Shown one piece after another: positions 9,059-17,791 of a stretch of 64,000 bases of DNA. The notes below the pieces were generated by a model. It saw only the letters and a list, made by a program, of their open reading frames with translations. It searched no databases and was not told where the DNA came from. Numbering within the stretch: position 1 is the stretch's first letter; each line of letters begins with the position of its first letter. Source of the DNA: Shewanella marinintestina (lineage in GTDB: Bacteria > Pseudomonadota > Gammaproteobacteria > Enterobacterales > Shewanellaceae); assembly GCF_023283845.1 (NCBI RefSeq), contig NZ_JAKILC010000002.1, positions 286,848 to 350,847 of the forward strand, written 5' to 3'. The position numbers and the translations under genes are program-made.

Positions 9059-9157
9059 TAATACCAATCAGTATAGAGGTTTGGTCGCTCAACGAGAGTT
9101 TAGCGCTTAAGACTGCTAAATTCTGTGTTAAACAATGCCTTATACAGATTGGTATAA
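9059..9157. mobile_element. MITE-like palindromic element (99 bp)
   Basis: Terminal inverted repeats of 17 bp, TAATACCAATCAGTATA at the left and the complement of TTATACCAATCTGTATA at the right, agree at 15 of 17 positions. The element is noncoding and lies between the narP terminator and yacL. Short ATACCAATC-ended palindromes recur in marine gammaproteobacteria. The transposase that might have moved it is not in the window. Confidence 0.65.
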
Positions 9158-9179
9158 TAATTAATCTGAAGATCGGCAA

Positions 9180-9566
9180 TCATTTTTCGTCGATAAAACG
9201 ACGCCAGCTAACAATCACATCATAAAAATCTTCTAAGCCACAAAAAGCCTCTGATTCACCATCATAAAATGACATAGACTCATCAAGTTCTTGGTCATCA
9301 TTATCTTCAATGTCATTCGCAAAGATGCGTGCTTGCTCGATATCAAGTTCAAGCGATAACGCTTTACCCACTAAACGCCACTCGTTACCTTGACCGCTTT
9401 GCAAGCGCTCAATTTGTTGGCAGATCTGACTATATAACTCAGTATTGTCAGCAAGCTCTTCCGATAACCAAAAGCCTAATGCTTCATGATCCATACTAAA
9501 GCGAGCAAATACAGTATCAGTAATGGTGTTGCGTAAAAATTCGTATTCCATAGCTTGGCTCAACAT
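9180..9566 (-). CDS. yacL: YacL family protein (UPF0231)
   Basis: A small acidic cytosolic protein matching E. coli YacL along its length: MEYEFLRNTITDTVFARFSMDHEALGFWL at the start, FANDIEDNDDQ in the middle, and SFYDGESEAFCGLEDFYDVIVSWRRFI at the end. The function of the family is unknown. The listed start gives 128 residues beginning MLSQAMEYEF; the ATG at 9551 gives a start identical in position to the family. GAGAGTG upstream of the first ATG leaves the choice open. Confidence 0.85.
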   Translation of the reverse strand: MLSQAMEYEFLRNTITDTVFARFSMDHEALGFWLSEELADNTELYSQICQQIERLQSGQGNEWRLVGKALSLELDIEQARIFANDIEDNDDQELDESMSFYDGESEAFCGLEDFYDVIVSWRRFIDEK

Positions 9567-9761
9567 TAAAAATCACTCTCATAGCTCATTTTAACCCAAT
9601 AACACTCTGTACGCCCTGAGATATTCATTCTCATGCTCAGCGGTGCTCACTTAAGCATCATGGCAATCGGATGACTCCGCTATTGAAACCATTAAACTAG
9701 CTCATTGCCATCATATTCAACAGCCCTGCTAACTTTGATCACTCAATAATAAAACAGCAAT

Positions 9762-9792
9762 AAAAAAGGACGCTCATTGCGTCCTTTCTTTT
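9762..9792 (-). terminator. Intrinsic terminator after fkpA
   Basis: AAAAAAGGACGC-TCATT-GCGTCCTTTCTTTT stem-loop, about 45 bp beyond the fkpA stop on the minus strand. Confidence 0.8.
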
Positions 9793-9834
9793 CTATTCAC
9801 CTAAGCTCAACCGAGCTTGGGCATTAATCAGTGA

Positions 9835-10599
9835 TTAATGTGCGTGCGCAGCATCTGCTGTTGGCGCGCCAGCCTTTTCAATATCCAGTAGCTCAACTTC
9901 AAATACTAGGGTTGAGTTAGCAGGGATAGTGCCAGTATCACGGTCACCGTAAGCTAGGTCTGCAGGAATAACAAACTTATACTTAGAACCAACAGACATC
10001 AACTGAACACCTTCAGTCCAGCCAGGGATCACGCGGTTTAGCGGGAATGTAGCTGGCTCGCCACGTGCAACAGAGCTATCAAATTCTGTGCCGTCAGTTA
10101 GCGTGCCTACGTAGTGAACTTTAACCGTGTCTTCAGCAACAGGCTTTTCACCCGTACCTTCAGTGATCACTTCGTATTGTAGACCTGAATCCGTTGTGAC
10201 AACGCCTTCTTTAGCCTTGTTGCTGTCTAGGAAAGCTTTACTTTCAGCTGATGCTTTTTCTGCTAACAATGCAGCTTGTGCTTGACGCTTTTCATTTAGC
10301 TTTTCATCAAGAGTTTGCAAGATTGTTTGCATCTCTTCTTGAGTTAGCTTTAATTCGCTATTTAGGCCTTCGCTAAAACCAGTAACAATTAGGTTTCTAT
10401 CAACGTTTAGACCAAGCTCTTCTTGCTCTTTAATATGGCCAGCCATATAGGTACCGATAGATGCGCCAACGCTGTAAGCTTCTTTTTGCGCTTCAGTTTT
10501 TAATTCTACAGGAGCTGCTACAGCTGCTTGCTCTTGATTACAAGCAGTTAGACCAACTACGGCCAAAGCCACTAGTGAATATTTATAAATCGATTTCAT
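9835..10599 (-). CDS. fkpA: FKBP-type peptidyl-prolyl isomerase FkpA, lipoprotein
   Basis: A 254-residue envelope chaperone/prolyl isomerase. The lipobox GLTACN ends at Cys20, so it is predicted to be lipid-anchored, unlike E. coli FkpA with its plain signal peptide. Residues about 35-135 are the helical dimerisation domain ([19 protein letters not shown]). The FKBP domain fills about 140-240, with [34 protein letters not shown] and [25 protein letters not shown], the residues that line the proline pocket. It ends in a short His/Ala tail (AAHAH). It is divergent from slyX, the same neighbourhood as in E. coli. Confidence 0.92.
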   Translation of the reverse strand: MKSIYKYSLVALAVVGLTACNQEQAAVAAPVELKTEAQKEAYSVGASIGTYMAGHIKEQEELGLNVDRNLIVTGFSEGLNSELKLTQEEMQTILQTLDEKLNEKRQAQAALLAEKASAESKAFLDSNKAKEGVVTTDSGLQYEVITEGTGEKPVAEDTVKVHYVGTLTDGTEFDSSVARGEPATFPLNRVIPGWTEGVQLMSVGSKYKFVIPADLAYGDRDTGTIPANSTLVFEVELLDIEKAGAPTADAAHAH

Positions 10600-11092
10600 T
10601 AAAGCTTCCTCAGCATTTACACGTGGTTACATTAACCTAATACTTTTATTTAGGTGAACCACTCTATACTAGTTAAAAAGGTTATTCCAATCAGAATAGC
10701 TAAAAGCATCTTGACCATAATCAAGCGTTCTTTTTCCAGACATATTAATCAATTATGTACAGTTCAATCACACTCAATAGCGTTTGGCTTAATAACTTAG
10801 CAATGATTATCTTAATAGTCATCTAACAGACACGAGAAAACGGAGCAAGTTCCATAAAGCAGCGACTCAATAGTGAGTTACTTCAGCATTCATACAGCTT
10901 TCACCCTGTCGACAGACAAGTTATATACTTGAAAAGTTATCAATCTATATTGAGGTAAGTTTCTATAAACACGGGCAGATGTTGTATACTCAATCCCATT
11001 AATTAAGATCCGTATTAGCTGCTATACATTCCAATATATAGCTCATAAATACAGTATTAACGTAGCAGTCCCATTTGAGGGTGCGTTCATCA
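10600..11092. other. Divergent intergenic region fkpA/slyX
   Basis: About 490 bp holding the promoters of fkpA (minus) and slyX (plus). I found no gene, terminator or recognisable operator in it. Confidence 0.5.
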
Positions 11093-11332
11093 ATGCCCCC
11101 TATCCATACAGAGGTTAATTTGGATAATTTAGAACGTCGTGTCGAAGAGCTAGAAATGAAAGTTGCTTTCCAAGATGGCACCATTGAAGAGTTAGACCAA
11201 CAAGTCATTAAGCTTAATAAGGCCCTCGCCACGCAACAAGATCAACTGAGGCTTCTTGTCAGTAAGTTGCAAGCTGTTGAGCCAAGCAATATGGCCAGCC
11301 AAGCAGATGAGACTCCACCACCTCACTATTAA
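11093..11332 (+). CDS. slyX: SlyX family protein
   Basis: A short coiled-coil protein (79 residues from the ATG at 11093). The heptad-rich segment DNLERRVEELEMKVAFQDGTIEELDQQVIKL and the terminal PPPHY are typical of SlyX, whose function is unknown. In-frame TTG (11075) and GTG (11081) codons upstream would add six or four residues; the ATG fits the family start better. It lies opposite fkpA as in E. coli. Confidence 0.88.
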   Translation: MPPIHTEVNLDNLERRVEELEMKVAFQDGTIEELDQQVIKLNKALATQQDQLRLLVSKLQAVEPSNMASQADETPPPHY

Positions 11333-11596
11333 TGAAGTATGACCAAGTTAGATGAATAACTTTAATCAAGTAAACACCGTAAAATGCGGGTTAATTAAGC
11401 AGGGATTAAAGGTATTCATCTTATGTTCAGCTTAACAAGGCTATAAAAACCTTGATATAACCCTGAAATATTATATGTTTTTATTATTGGCCTACTGTCT
11501 GTACCAATCATTTTTATCGTGAACTAATTCAACTCGACAGACTCTATAGGTAACAAGGATGGCGATGCTATTAACGCAAATAAAAGAGATCTGGGA

Positions 11597-12964
11597 ATGA
11601 GAAGTCTACTTCTGCTGATAGCCATGATGCTAAGCCTAAGCGGCTGCGCGTTTAACAGCATTTTTATCAATTACCCCTCTCAAATTGCCCCCGTTAAGGC
11701 TCAGCTCAATTCTCCTACGCCACAAAATGCCGCCCAAATTGTCGAATCAAAAATAGATGGAGCAGACGGGTTACTCTACGCACAAGAAGCTGGCCGTAGC
11801 GCTCAGATAGCCGGTGACTTTGAATCTAGCAAAAAATATTATCAGCAAGCAGCTAACGCTTATCTTGAGTTTGATGACAAAGCAAAAATTAGCTTAAGTG
11901 ATGCAGGTGCAACCGCAAGTAGCCTGTTTATTAACGACAACGTGATCCCTTATCGCGGCCCAGGCTATGAACGCATTATGCTACATCAGTATCAGGCATT
12001 AAATTACCTGTTTGCAGGCGATACTCAAGGAGCATTGGTTGAAGTACGCCGTAGTAATGAACTGCAAAGCCAAGAGCAGCGACGTTACCAAAAATCGAAT
12101 AAATCCGTACAAGCGATGGCAAATGGCACCATAGATGCCGAGATGAATAAGTTAGGCAAAGCTGCTGGCACCACAACCAGTTCATTCTTAAACGCTTATA
12201 GCTACTATACTACAGGCATGTTGCATGAGATTTTAGGTGAGCCCAACGATGCCTTTATCGATTACCGTAAAGCGGCGCAAATTACACCTAATAATCCCTA
12301 CTTACAAAAAGACTTAGTCAGACTGGCAAAGCAGTTGTCGATGCCGCAATACGATGAATTTAAAAGGCGCTGGGGCGATGCGGTTATGCCAAGTAAAGGT
12401 GAAGGCCAAATCATCATAATGCTTGAGCGTGGCTTTGTACCTGAAAAGCAAAGCTTTACAGTGCCATTCACCATAGAAGGCAACTGGCAAACCGCTTCAT
12501 TAGCAACCTATTACCCTAATAAACAACCTGTACGTCAGGGCCAAATTCAAGGCTTAGGTACCGTTCTTAAAACTGCGCCGATTGCTGATATCGATGCATT
12601 GGCAATTACCGCCCTTAAAGAAGAGTTACCCGCCGCCCTTGTGAGGCAAGCCGCCCGTATTTATGCCAAGTCAGAAATGGCGCAAAGCGTCGAAAGTGAC
12701 ACCAAAAGACGCAACAATGATATCGATTACGCTTCTATCGCCATGCAGATTTTTAACGTGGTGACAGAACAAGCCGACAGGCGCAGTTGGCTAACCTTAC
12801 CAGAACAGGCACAAATAGCCCGTTCATACGTTAAGCCTGGCAGCTATTCACTTATGCTGGACAATAATCCGGCAGACCCCATTGAAGTCAAAAGCGGTCG
12901 TACAACCTTAGTCTGGGTAATTGACACTGGTAATTACACCCGTTTTTATTCAATAATCATTTAG
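11597..12964 (+). CDS. COG3014-like lipoprotein
   Basis: A 455-residue predicted lipoprotein: hydrophobic N-terminus and lipobox LSLSGC ending at Cys17. The central region has TPR-like helices (GDFESSKKYYQQAANAYLEF; NDAFIDYRKAAQITPNNPYLQKDLVRLA). The C-terminal half looks beta-rich. The stop is 23 bp before the lpoB start, so the two are very likely co-transcribed and may act together at the outer membrane. Its own function is unknown. Family assignment is from memory of this conserved pair and is moderate. Confidence 0.7.
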   Translation: MRSLLLLIAMMLSLSGCAFNSIFINYPSQIAPVKAQLNSPTPQNAAQIVESKIDGADGLLYAQEAGRSAQIAGDFESSKKYYQQAANAYLEFDDKAKISLSDAGATASSLFINDNVIPYRGPGYERIMLHQYQALNYLFAGDTQGALVEVRRSNELQSQEQRRYQKSNKSVQAMANGTIDAEMNKLGKAAGTTTSSFLNAYSYYTTGMLHEILGEPNDAFIDYRKAAQITPNNPYLQKDLVRLAKQLSMPQYDEFKRRWGDAVMPSKGEGQIIIMLERGFVPEKQSFTVPFTIEGNWQTASLATYYPNKQPVRQGQIQGLGTVLKTAPIADIDALAITALKEELPAALVRQAARIYAKSEMAQSVESDTKRRNNDIDYASIAMQIFNVVTEQADRRSWLTLPEQAQIARSYVKPGSYSLMLDNNPADPIEVKSGRTTLVWVIDTGNYTRFYSIII

Positions 12965-12987
12965 CAATCACTTGTATGGAATTAACT

Positions 12988-13581
12988 ATGAAACATTTAA
13001 AAGTCGTTTTTATTCTTGCAGCAGTAATCGGTTTATCTGCCTGCCAATCAAAAGTTGAATACGGTGATGCCACAGAAGTGGAAACCGTTAACGAGAACTT
13101 CGGTTCTACCGATCTTCAAGCTATAGCGGCTAAGATGGTCGACAGCATGCTGACCTTCCCACCGGTTGTGGCAATGACAGCAAACGATCGCCCTATTATC
13201 TTCGTTGATAAAATTAAGAACAAAACCTCTGAACATATCGATACTGAATCTGTAACCGATTCAATCAGCAACAAGTTACTGCGCTCAGGTAAGTTCCGCT
13301 TTATTGATATGACCAAGGTTGACTCGGTACGTAAGCAGCTTGATTACCAAAACAACTCAGGCATGGTTGACCCGTCTACAGCGATTAACTTTGGTCGCCA
13401 AATTGGTGCTCAATACATGCTATATGGCAACCTATCTAGCATCGTTAAGCAAGATGGCAGTACTAAAGATGTTTACTACAAGATGACTATGCGCTTAATG
13501 GACCTAGAAACAGGTTTAATCGAATGGTCTGACGAAAAAGAAATTCGTAAAGTTAAGTCTAAGTCGTTTTTAGGTCTATAA
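12988..13581 (+). CDS. lpoB: Penicillin-binding protein activator LpoB
   Basis: A lipoprotein of about 197 residues with lipobox GLSAC and a C-terminal domain matching LpoB: RPIIFVDKIKNKTSEHIDTESVTDSI, then LLRSGKFRFID, YMLYGNLSSI, and YYKMTMRLMDLETGLIEWSDEKEIRK. LpoB is an outer-membrane lipoprotein that reaches through the peptidoglycan to stimulate PBP1b. I chose the ATG at 12988, which starts MKHLKVVFIL, over the one at 12976 because it puts the signal peptide at the very N-terminus. It follows the COG3014-like gene and ends in a terminator. Confidence 0.85.
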   Translation: MKHLKVVFILAAVIGLSACQSKVEYGDATEVETVNENFGSTDLQAIAAKMVDSMLTFPPVVAMTANDRPIIFVDKIKNKTSEHIDTESVTDSISNKLLRSGKFRFIDMTKVDSVRKQLDYQNNSGMVDPSTAINFGRQIGAQYMLYGNLSSIVKQDGSTKDVYYKMTMRLMDLETGLIEWSDEKEIRKVKSKSFLGL

Positions 13582-13636
13582 CCCAGCAAGCGCTGATTAG
13601 ACTAAACTCGCCTAGTCAGACGGTTTTAATCGTTAA

Positions 13637-13662
13637 CAAAGCCAGCATTAAGCTGGCTTTTT
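13637..13662 (+). terminator. Intrinsic terminator after lpoB
   Basis: AAAGCCAGC-ATTAA-GCTGGCTTTTTG stem-loop with a short T tract, about 55 bp after the lpoB stop. Confidence 0.8.
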
Positions 13663-13754
13663 GCTATACAAAATTAGTCTGGCTGAATACAAAGGAAATA
13701 GAGTAACGTATGCGCTTGCTGTAGATCCCCGAATAATGAGAAAAGGATGCTGTT

Positions 13755-16391
13755 TTGAAGTTGTTGTTTATCGGTTTTACCACTGCCTTATTGTGCGTTG
13801 CCACTGCAAGCCATGCCAACACCAATGACGGCAATTTTTTGCGCGACAATAGTGCCTACATTAGCCAGCAAGCAGCTGCACAACGCGCCGCAAGGATAAC
13901 CGATGTGCACTACCAGCTCGACTTAACCCTAACCGAGCACGACGGCTTTAACGGCGTAACCAAGGTGAGCTTTGACCTCAGTGACAATGACAAAGCCCTG
14001 AGCTTAGATCTAAACCAAGCACAGATCCAACGCTTTGTTATCAATGGTAAAAAGGTCTACCCAAATTACAACAACAGCTATATTAAGCTTAACCCTCGAC
14101 TATTAAATAGTGGCAGCAACACCATTGAAGTCGCCTATAGCCGCGACTACAGCAATAATGGCGAAGGCCTGCATAAATTTGTCGACCCAGTTGATAACAA
14201 GGTTTACCTATATTCCCACTTTGAGCCAGCTGCCGCGCAGCAAATGTTTGCGCTATTTGATCAACCCGATCTCAAAGCCACATTTAATTTAACTGTCACC
14301 GCCCCTAAAAGCTGGACGGTGATAAGCGCCATGCGAGAAACGGCTATCACCAATGTAGGCAAACAGCGCCGCTGGCAGTTCCCAGAGTCACCCAAACTCA
14401 GCCCTTATAACTTTTCAATGCACGCAGGGCCGTATCACCAGTGGCAAGATAACTCTGGTAAGTACCCACTGCGCTTGTTTGCCCGTCAGTCCGTTGCCAA
14501 ACAAGTTAACCAACAAGACTGGTTTAACTACACCCAAAAAGGACTCAGCTTTTTCAACAATTACTTTGGCATCGACTACCCGTTTGCCAAGTATGACCAA
14601 GTACTGGTGCCTGACTTCTTGTACGGTGCCATGGAAAACGCCGCCGCAATTACTTACAGCGAAAGTCGTTTTCTCAGCGATAGCGCCATGAGCACTGAGC
14701 AAAAGCAGCGCCTAGCAGGCGTGATCATGCATGAGATGGCGCATCAATGGTTTGGCAATTTAGTCACTATGAAGTGGTGGAACGGGCTGTGGCTCAATGA
14801 AAGCTTTGCCTCGTTTATGGCGACTTTGGCCACCAGCGAAACCACCGAATTTTCAGCATGGCGTAGCTTTTACGCTAAAAACAAACAAAGTGCCTACGCC
14901 CTCGATAGCTCAGCCAGCACTCACCCAATTGAAGTGCCCGTGCCAAGCAGCAAAAATGCTTTCGATAATATCGATGCCATTACTTACTCCAAGGGCGCAG
15001 CAACATTAAAGCAGTTAAGTCATTTGCTCGGCGAAAAAGTGTTTCAGCAAGGCGTGCAAAACTATCTCTCTCAATACAGTTACCAAAATGCCGAACTCAG
15101 CGACTTTATTGCTAGCCTTGAAAAAACCGCCAAACGTGACTTAAGCCAATGGAGTCAAGATTGGTTATACAAGGCGGGAGTGAATACAGTTCAAGCTGAG
15201 TTTAGCTGCAGTAATGGCCGCATCACTCAATTTAGCCTAAAACAAACGGCACCTAACGCTGAGCAGCCAACGCTGCGTGAACAGAAAGTGCTGGTAGGCT
15301 TATTTACTAAAGGCCGTAGACAACTGCACCACAATATTAGTGTTCCCGTTATCTATAGCGGTGCCAAGACTCACGTTAAGCAACTTATCGGCTTACATTG
15401 TCCCGATTTGGTCTACCCCAACTATCAAGACTGGGGCTATGTCAAAGTCAGTCTTGATCCTAAGTCATTTAAGACCGCGCAAACCGAGCTGACAAGAGTG
15501 CAAGATCCCTTGCTGCGCTCTATGCTGTGGCAAAGCCTTTGGGACAGTGTAAAAAATGGCAACTTAACGCTCAATGATTACATGGGCACAGTGCTAATTA
15601 ACCTGCCGACAGAGCAAGATGAGATTATTTTAAATCAAGTTTTAGCCAGCTTAAGCCAAGCACGGATTTATCTGGATAAGATGAGCCCAAATAATCAACG
15701 CTATGCTAAAAAAGCCATCCGCGCGATGGAACAAATGAGCCTAAGAAAGGTGATGGCCAGCAAAGCTAATCGCGATATTCAGCGACGCTGGTTTGCCAGC
15801 TATATAGAGTTTGCACGTAGTACCACCGCACTTAACCATATGGATGCGTTACTCAATAGAACTGCACGTATTAACGGCTTAGACATAGACCAAGCACTGC
15901 GCTGGAAAATGATCATCCATCTTAATCGACATGATCACCGCAATGCGCGCTATTGGCTAAACAAAGAACAAATTGCAGACAACTCTGATAGCGGTCAGAA
16001 AGCTGCGCTAGCGGCCGAGGCTAGCCGCCCTGGAGCGGCTAAAAAGCGTCAGTGGTTAAGCCGTATTCAGCAACCAACTAACTTACCTTTTGCTAAGGTC
16101 CGCACCGTAATGGAAAACCTTTATCCCAGCGAGCAAAAGCGATTAAGCGCAGCAAGCGCCGAGCAGCGGCTAACTAGCCTAGATGAAATTGATAAGCAGC
16201 AAAGCCCGGTATTTATGCGCAGTTATAGCGCCGCATTAATCCCAACAGATTGCAGTTATGCCAGTATCAGTAACCTTAGCCAAACCTTAGCAGCTGAAAA
16301 AGGTTTATCAGTATCGACCCAGCGCGCGCTTAAAGATGCCATACAGCAGGAACGAACCTGCTTGCTGATTAAGACCAACATGAAGCATTGA
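13755..16391 (+). CDS. Secreted M1-family metallo-aminopeptidase
   Basis: An 878-residue zinc aminopeptidase of the M1 family. The exopeptidase motif GAMEN is at 291-295, and the zinc site HEMAH with a distal Glu is at 326-330 and 349 (LWLNESFASF). The N-terminus (about 1-21, ending SHANT) is a signal peptide, so it should act in the periplasm or outside, unlike cytosolic E. coli PepN, which it resembles in length. The start is TTG at 13755: AAAAGGA sits 8 bases upstream, and the nearest ATG leads straight to a stop. It likely trims peptides taken up as nutrients. Confidence 0.9.
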   Translation: MKLLFIGFTTALLCVATASHANTNDGNFLRDNSAYISQQAAAQRAARITDVHYQLDLTLTEHDGFNGVTKVSFDLSDNDKALSLDLNQAQIQRFVINGKKVYPNYNNSYIKLNPRLLNSGSNTIEVAYSRDYSNNGEGLHKFVDPVDNKVYLYSHFEPAAAQQMFALFDQPDLKATFNLTVTAPKSWTVISAMRETAITNVGKQRRWQFPESPKLSPYNFSMHAGPYHQWQDNSGKYPLRLFARQSVAKQVNQQDWFNYTQKGLSFFNNYFGIDYPFAKYDQVLVPDFLYGAMENAAAITYSESRFLSDSAMSTEQKQRLAGVIMHEMAHQWFGNLVTMKWWNGLWLNESFASFMATLATSETTEFSAWRSFYAKNKQSAYALDSSASTHPIEVPVPSSKNAFDNIDAITYSKGAATLKQLSHLLGEKVFQQGVQNYLSQYSYQNAELSDFIASLEKTAKRDLSQWSQDWLYKAGVNTVQAEFSCSNGRITQFSLKQTAPNAEQPTLREQKVLVGLFTKGRRQLHHNISVPVIYSGAKTHVKQLIGLHCPDLVYPNYQDWGYVKVSLDPKSFKTAQTELTRVQDPLLRSMLWQSLWDSVKNGNLTLNDYMGTVLINLPTEQDEIILNQVLASLSQARIYLDKMSPNNQRYAKKAIRAMEQMSLRKVMASKANRDIQRRWFASYIEFARSTTALNHMDALLNRTARINGLDIDQALRWKMIIHLNRHDHRNARYWLNKEQIADNSDSGQKAALAAEASRPGAAKKRQWLSRIQQPTNLPFAKVRTVMENLYPSEQKRLSAASAEQRLTSLDEIDKQQSPVFMRSYSAALIPTDCSYASISNLSQTLAAEKGLSVSTQRALKDAIQQERTCLLIKTNMKH

Positions 16392-16430
16392 TAAAAAATG
16401 TTATAGCTGTAAACCTAAACCACACAATAT

Positions 16431-16458
16431 CAGTCGGCATAAGCAATTATGCCGACTG
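16431..16458 (+). terminator. Stem-loop after the aminopeptidase gene
   Basis: CAGTCGGCATA-AGCAAT-TATGCCGACTG: a perfect 11-bp stem with no T tract, 40 bp after the stop. It may stabilise the 3' end or be a weak terminator. Confidence 0.45.
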
Positions 16459-16564
16459 CTGATCCCACCTAAAGCAAAGCTCGCTATCGAACTCAGCCCA
16501 ATCCGCTTTTTAGCCACTATACTGGATGGGAATACCACTTTTTAAGCGTATTGAGGAGCGATTT

Positions 16565-16777
16565 ATGGGGCCTTTTTCCATTGCGGCTATAGCAATAATT
16601 AGCGTATTTTTACTCACGGCATATAAAGAATATAACAAACAAAAAAGCCGCGTCGATGCCGATGAACTAGCAAAGGTAAACGCTGAAATAACTGAGCTTA
16701 AACAGCGGATCATTACCCTAGAGCAAATAGTCACAGATAAGTCATATCAGCTTAAAGATGAAATAGACCAGTTATAA
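16565..16777 (+). CDS. Small membrane protein, PspB-like coiled coil
   Basis: A 70-residue protein: one transmembrane helix at about residues 4-18 (IAAIAIISVFLLTAY), then a charged coiled coil (LAKVNAEITELKQRIITLEQIV). The layout resembles PspB, the inner-membrane phage-shock protein, but no pspA or pspC is nearby, so this is only a likeness. I chose the ATG at 16565 because GAGGAG lies 6-8 bases upstream; a longer frame from ATG 16526 has no ribosome-binding site. Confidence 0.6.
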   Translation: MGPFSIAAIAIISVFLLTAYKEYNKQKSRVDADELAKVNAEITELKQRIITLEQIVTDKSYQLKDEIDQL

Positions 16778-16814
16778 AAAAATGCTACCTAGTTACTGAA
16801 TATTAAGCTAAAAA

Positions 16815-16837
16815 AAAGCCACCTAATTGGTGGCTTT
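16815..16837. terminator. Bidirectional terminator
   Basis: AAAGCCACC-TAATT-GGTGGCTTT between two convergent genes. It is preceded by a run of A, so it is best for the minus-strand phosphoribosyltransferase gene. Confidence 0.75.
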
Positions 16838-16857
16838 CATGCAAACGCAAACGCGGC

Positions 16858-17418
16858 TTAAATAAATAAGTCTTTGATGTTCTTTAAATCGCCCTTGCCT
16901 TCAGTAAGCTCTTCAACTGACAAACCAGAGACTTCATGTGGAAACACTAACCACTCATCTGATTCATGAATAAAATAATCAGGCTTTAACGGTACTGCTG
17001 TGTTTTGTGGCTTGTAGTATGGGCAAGCAATACGCACATCTTTTGGCATATTCAAACGCATCAAGTCACTTAAGTTTTCCATCAAAGCATGGATACTACG
17101 ACCCGAGTCAAATACATCATCAACAATCAATAGACCGTCGCTAGCATTGGCGTTTTCAACAATGTAATGCAAACCGTGAACCTTGATCTGCTTACTTTGC
17201 TTATTAATACCGTAATAAGATGAAGTACGTACGGCAATGTGGTCAGTTTCCACTTTTTTGAAATCAAAAAACTCTTGTACTGCGATGCCGATTGGAGCAC
17301 CACCACGCCAAATACCAACAATAAACTGCGGACGGAAACCGCTTTCATAAACTTGCGCTGCTAAACGAAACGAATCTTCTAGCAATTCTTGTGCGGTAAT
17401 AAAGCGTTTCTCTGACAT
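16858..17418 (-). CDS. Phosphoribosyltransferase (purine-salvage type)
   Basis: A 186-residue type I phosphoribosyltransferase. The PRPP-binding loop VDDVFDSGRS is at about 99-108, and IVGIWRGGAPIG at 33-44 is the upstream loop of hypoxanthine/xanthine-guanine enzymes. It probably transfers ribose 5-phosphate to a purine base, though the base cannot be read from sequence. It is a single gene with its own promoter region of about 370 bp. Confidence 0.8.
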   Translation of the reverse strand: MSEKRFITAQELLEDSFRLAAQVYESGFRPQFIVGIWRGGAPIGIAVQEFFDFKKVETDHIAVRTSSYYGINKQSKQIKVHGLHYIVENANASDGLLIVDDVFDSGRSIHALMENLSDLMRLNMPKDVRIACPYYKPQNTAVPLKPDYFIHESDEWLVFPHEVSGLSVEELTEGKGDLKNIKDLFI

Positions 17419-17722
17419 CTGACCGTCCCCATCTTGTTATTAATATCTAAATTAGGTCTTACACTCATGGCACTAAAATCTTACCTATTAGTGGCAATGC
17501 TGCATTGAATTTATCCACTAAGAATAGATCAAAAAATATAGGCTAAAGAGTATAAAAAGGCAGGTGATGATATCTATTCCAAGATCTGTAATAGGCGCTG
17601 ATTAATCACTTAAAAGCATTAACCGCTTAACATCTAAACACCCACCGGATTTTGGAGGCGAATTTTATACTAAATCGATAAGTATTGCTGTAAAAAAGCC
17701 AAAAACTTACACCAGAATCACT

Positions 17723-17755
17723 AAAAAAATTGGGCTACCAGCAAAGGTAGCCCAA
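17723..17755 (-). terminator. Intrinsic terminator after the PhoD-type gene
   Basis: On the minus strand TTGGGCTACC-TTTGCT-GGTAGCCCAA is followed by TTTTTTTAG. It is a perfect 10-bp stem, 37 bp past the stop. The rest of the 17419-17791 gap is the promoter region of the phosphoribosyltransferase; I see nothing else in it. Confidence 0.85.
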
Positions 17756-17791
17756 GATTTATCTTTCACTGACATTATGAGTTAGCAAGTA

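Noticed and set aside
14415..14702. 95-codon frame opposite the M1 aminopeptidase gene
   Set aside because: Antisense shadow of the conserved GAMEN region.
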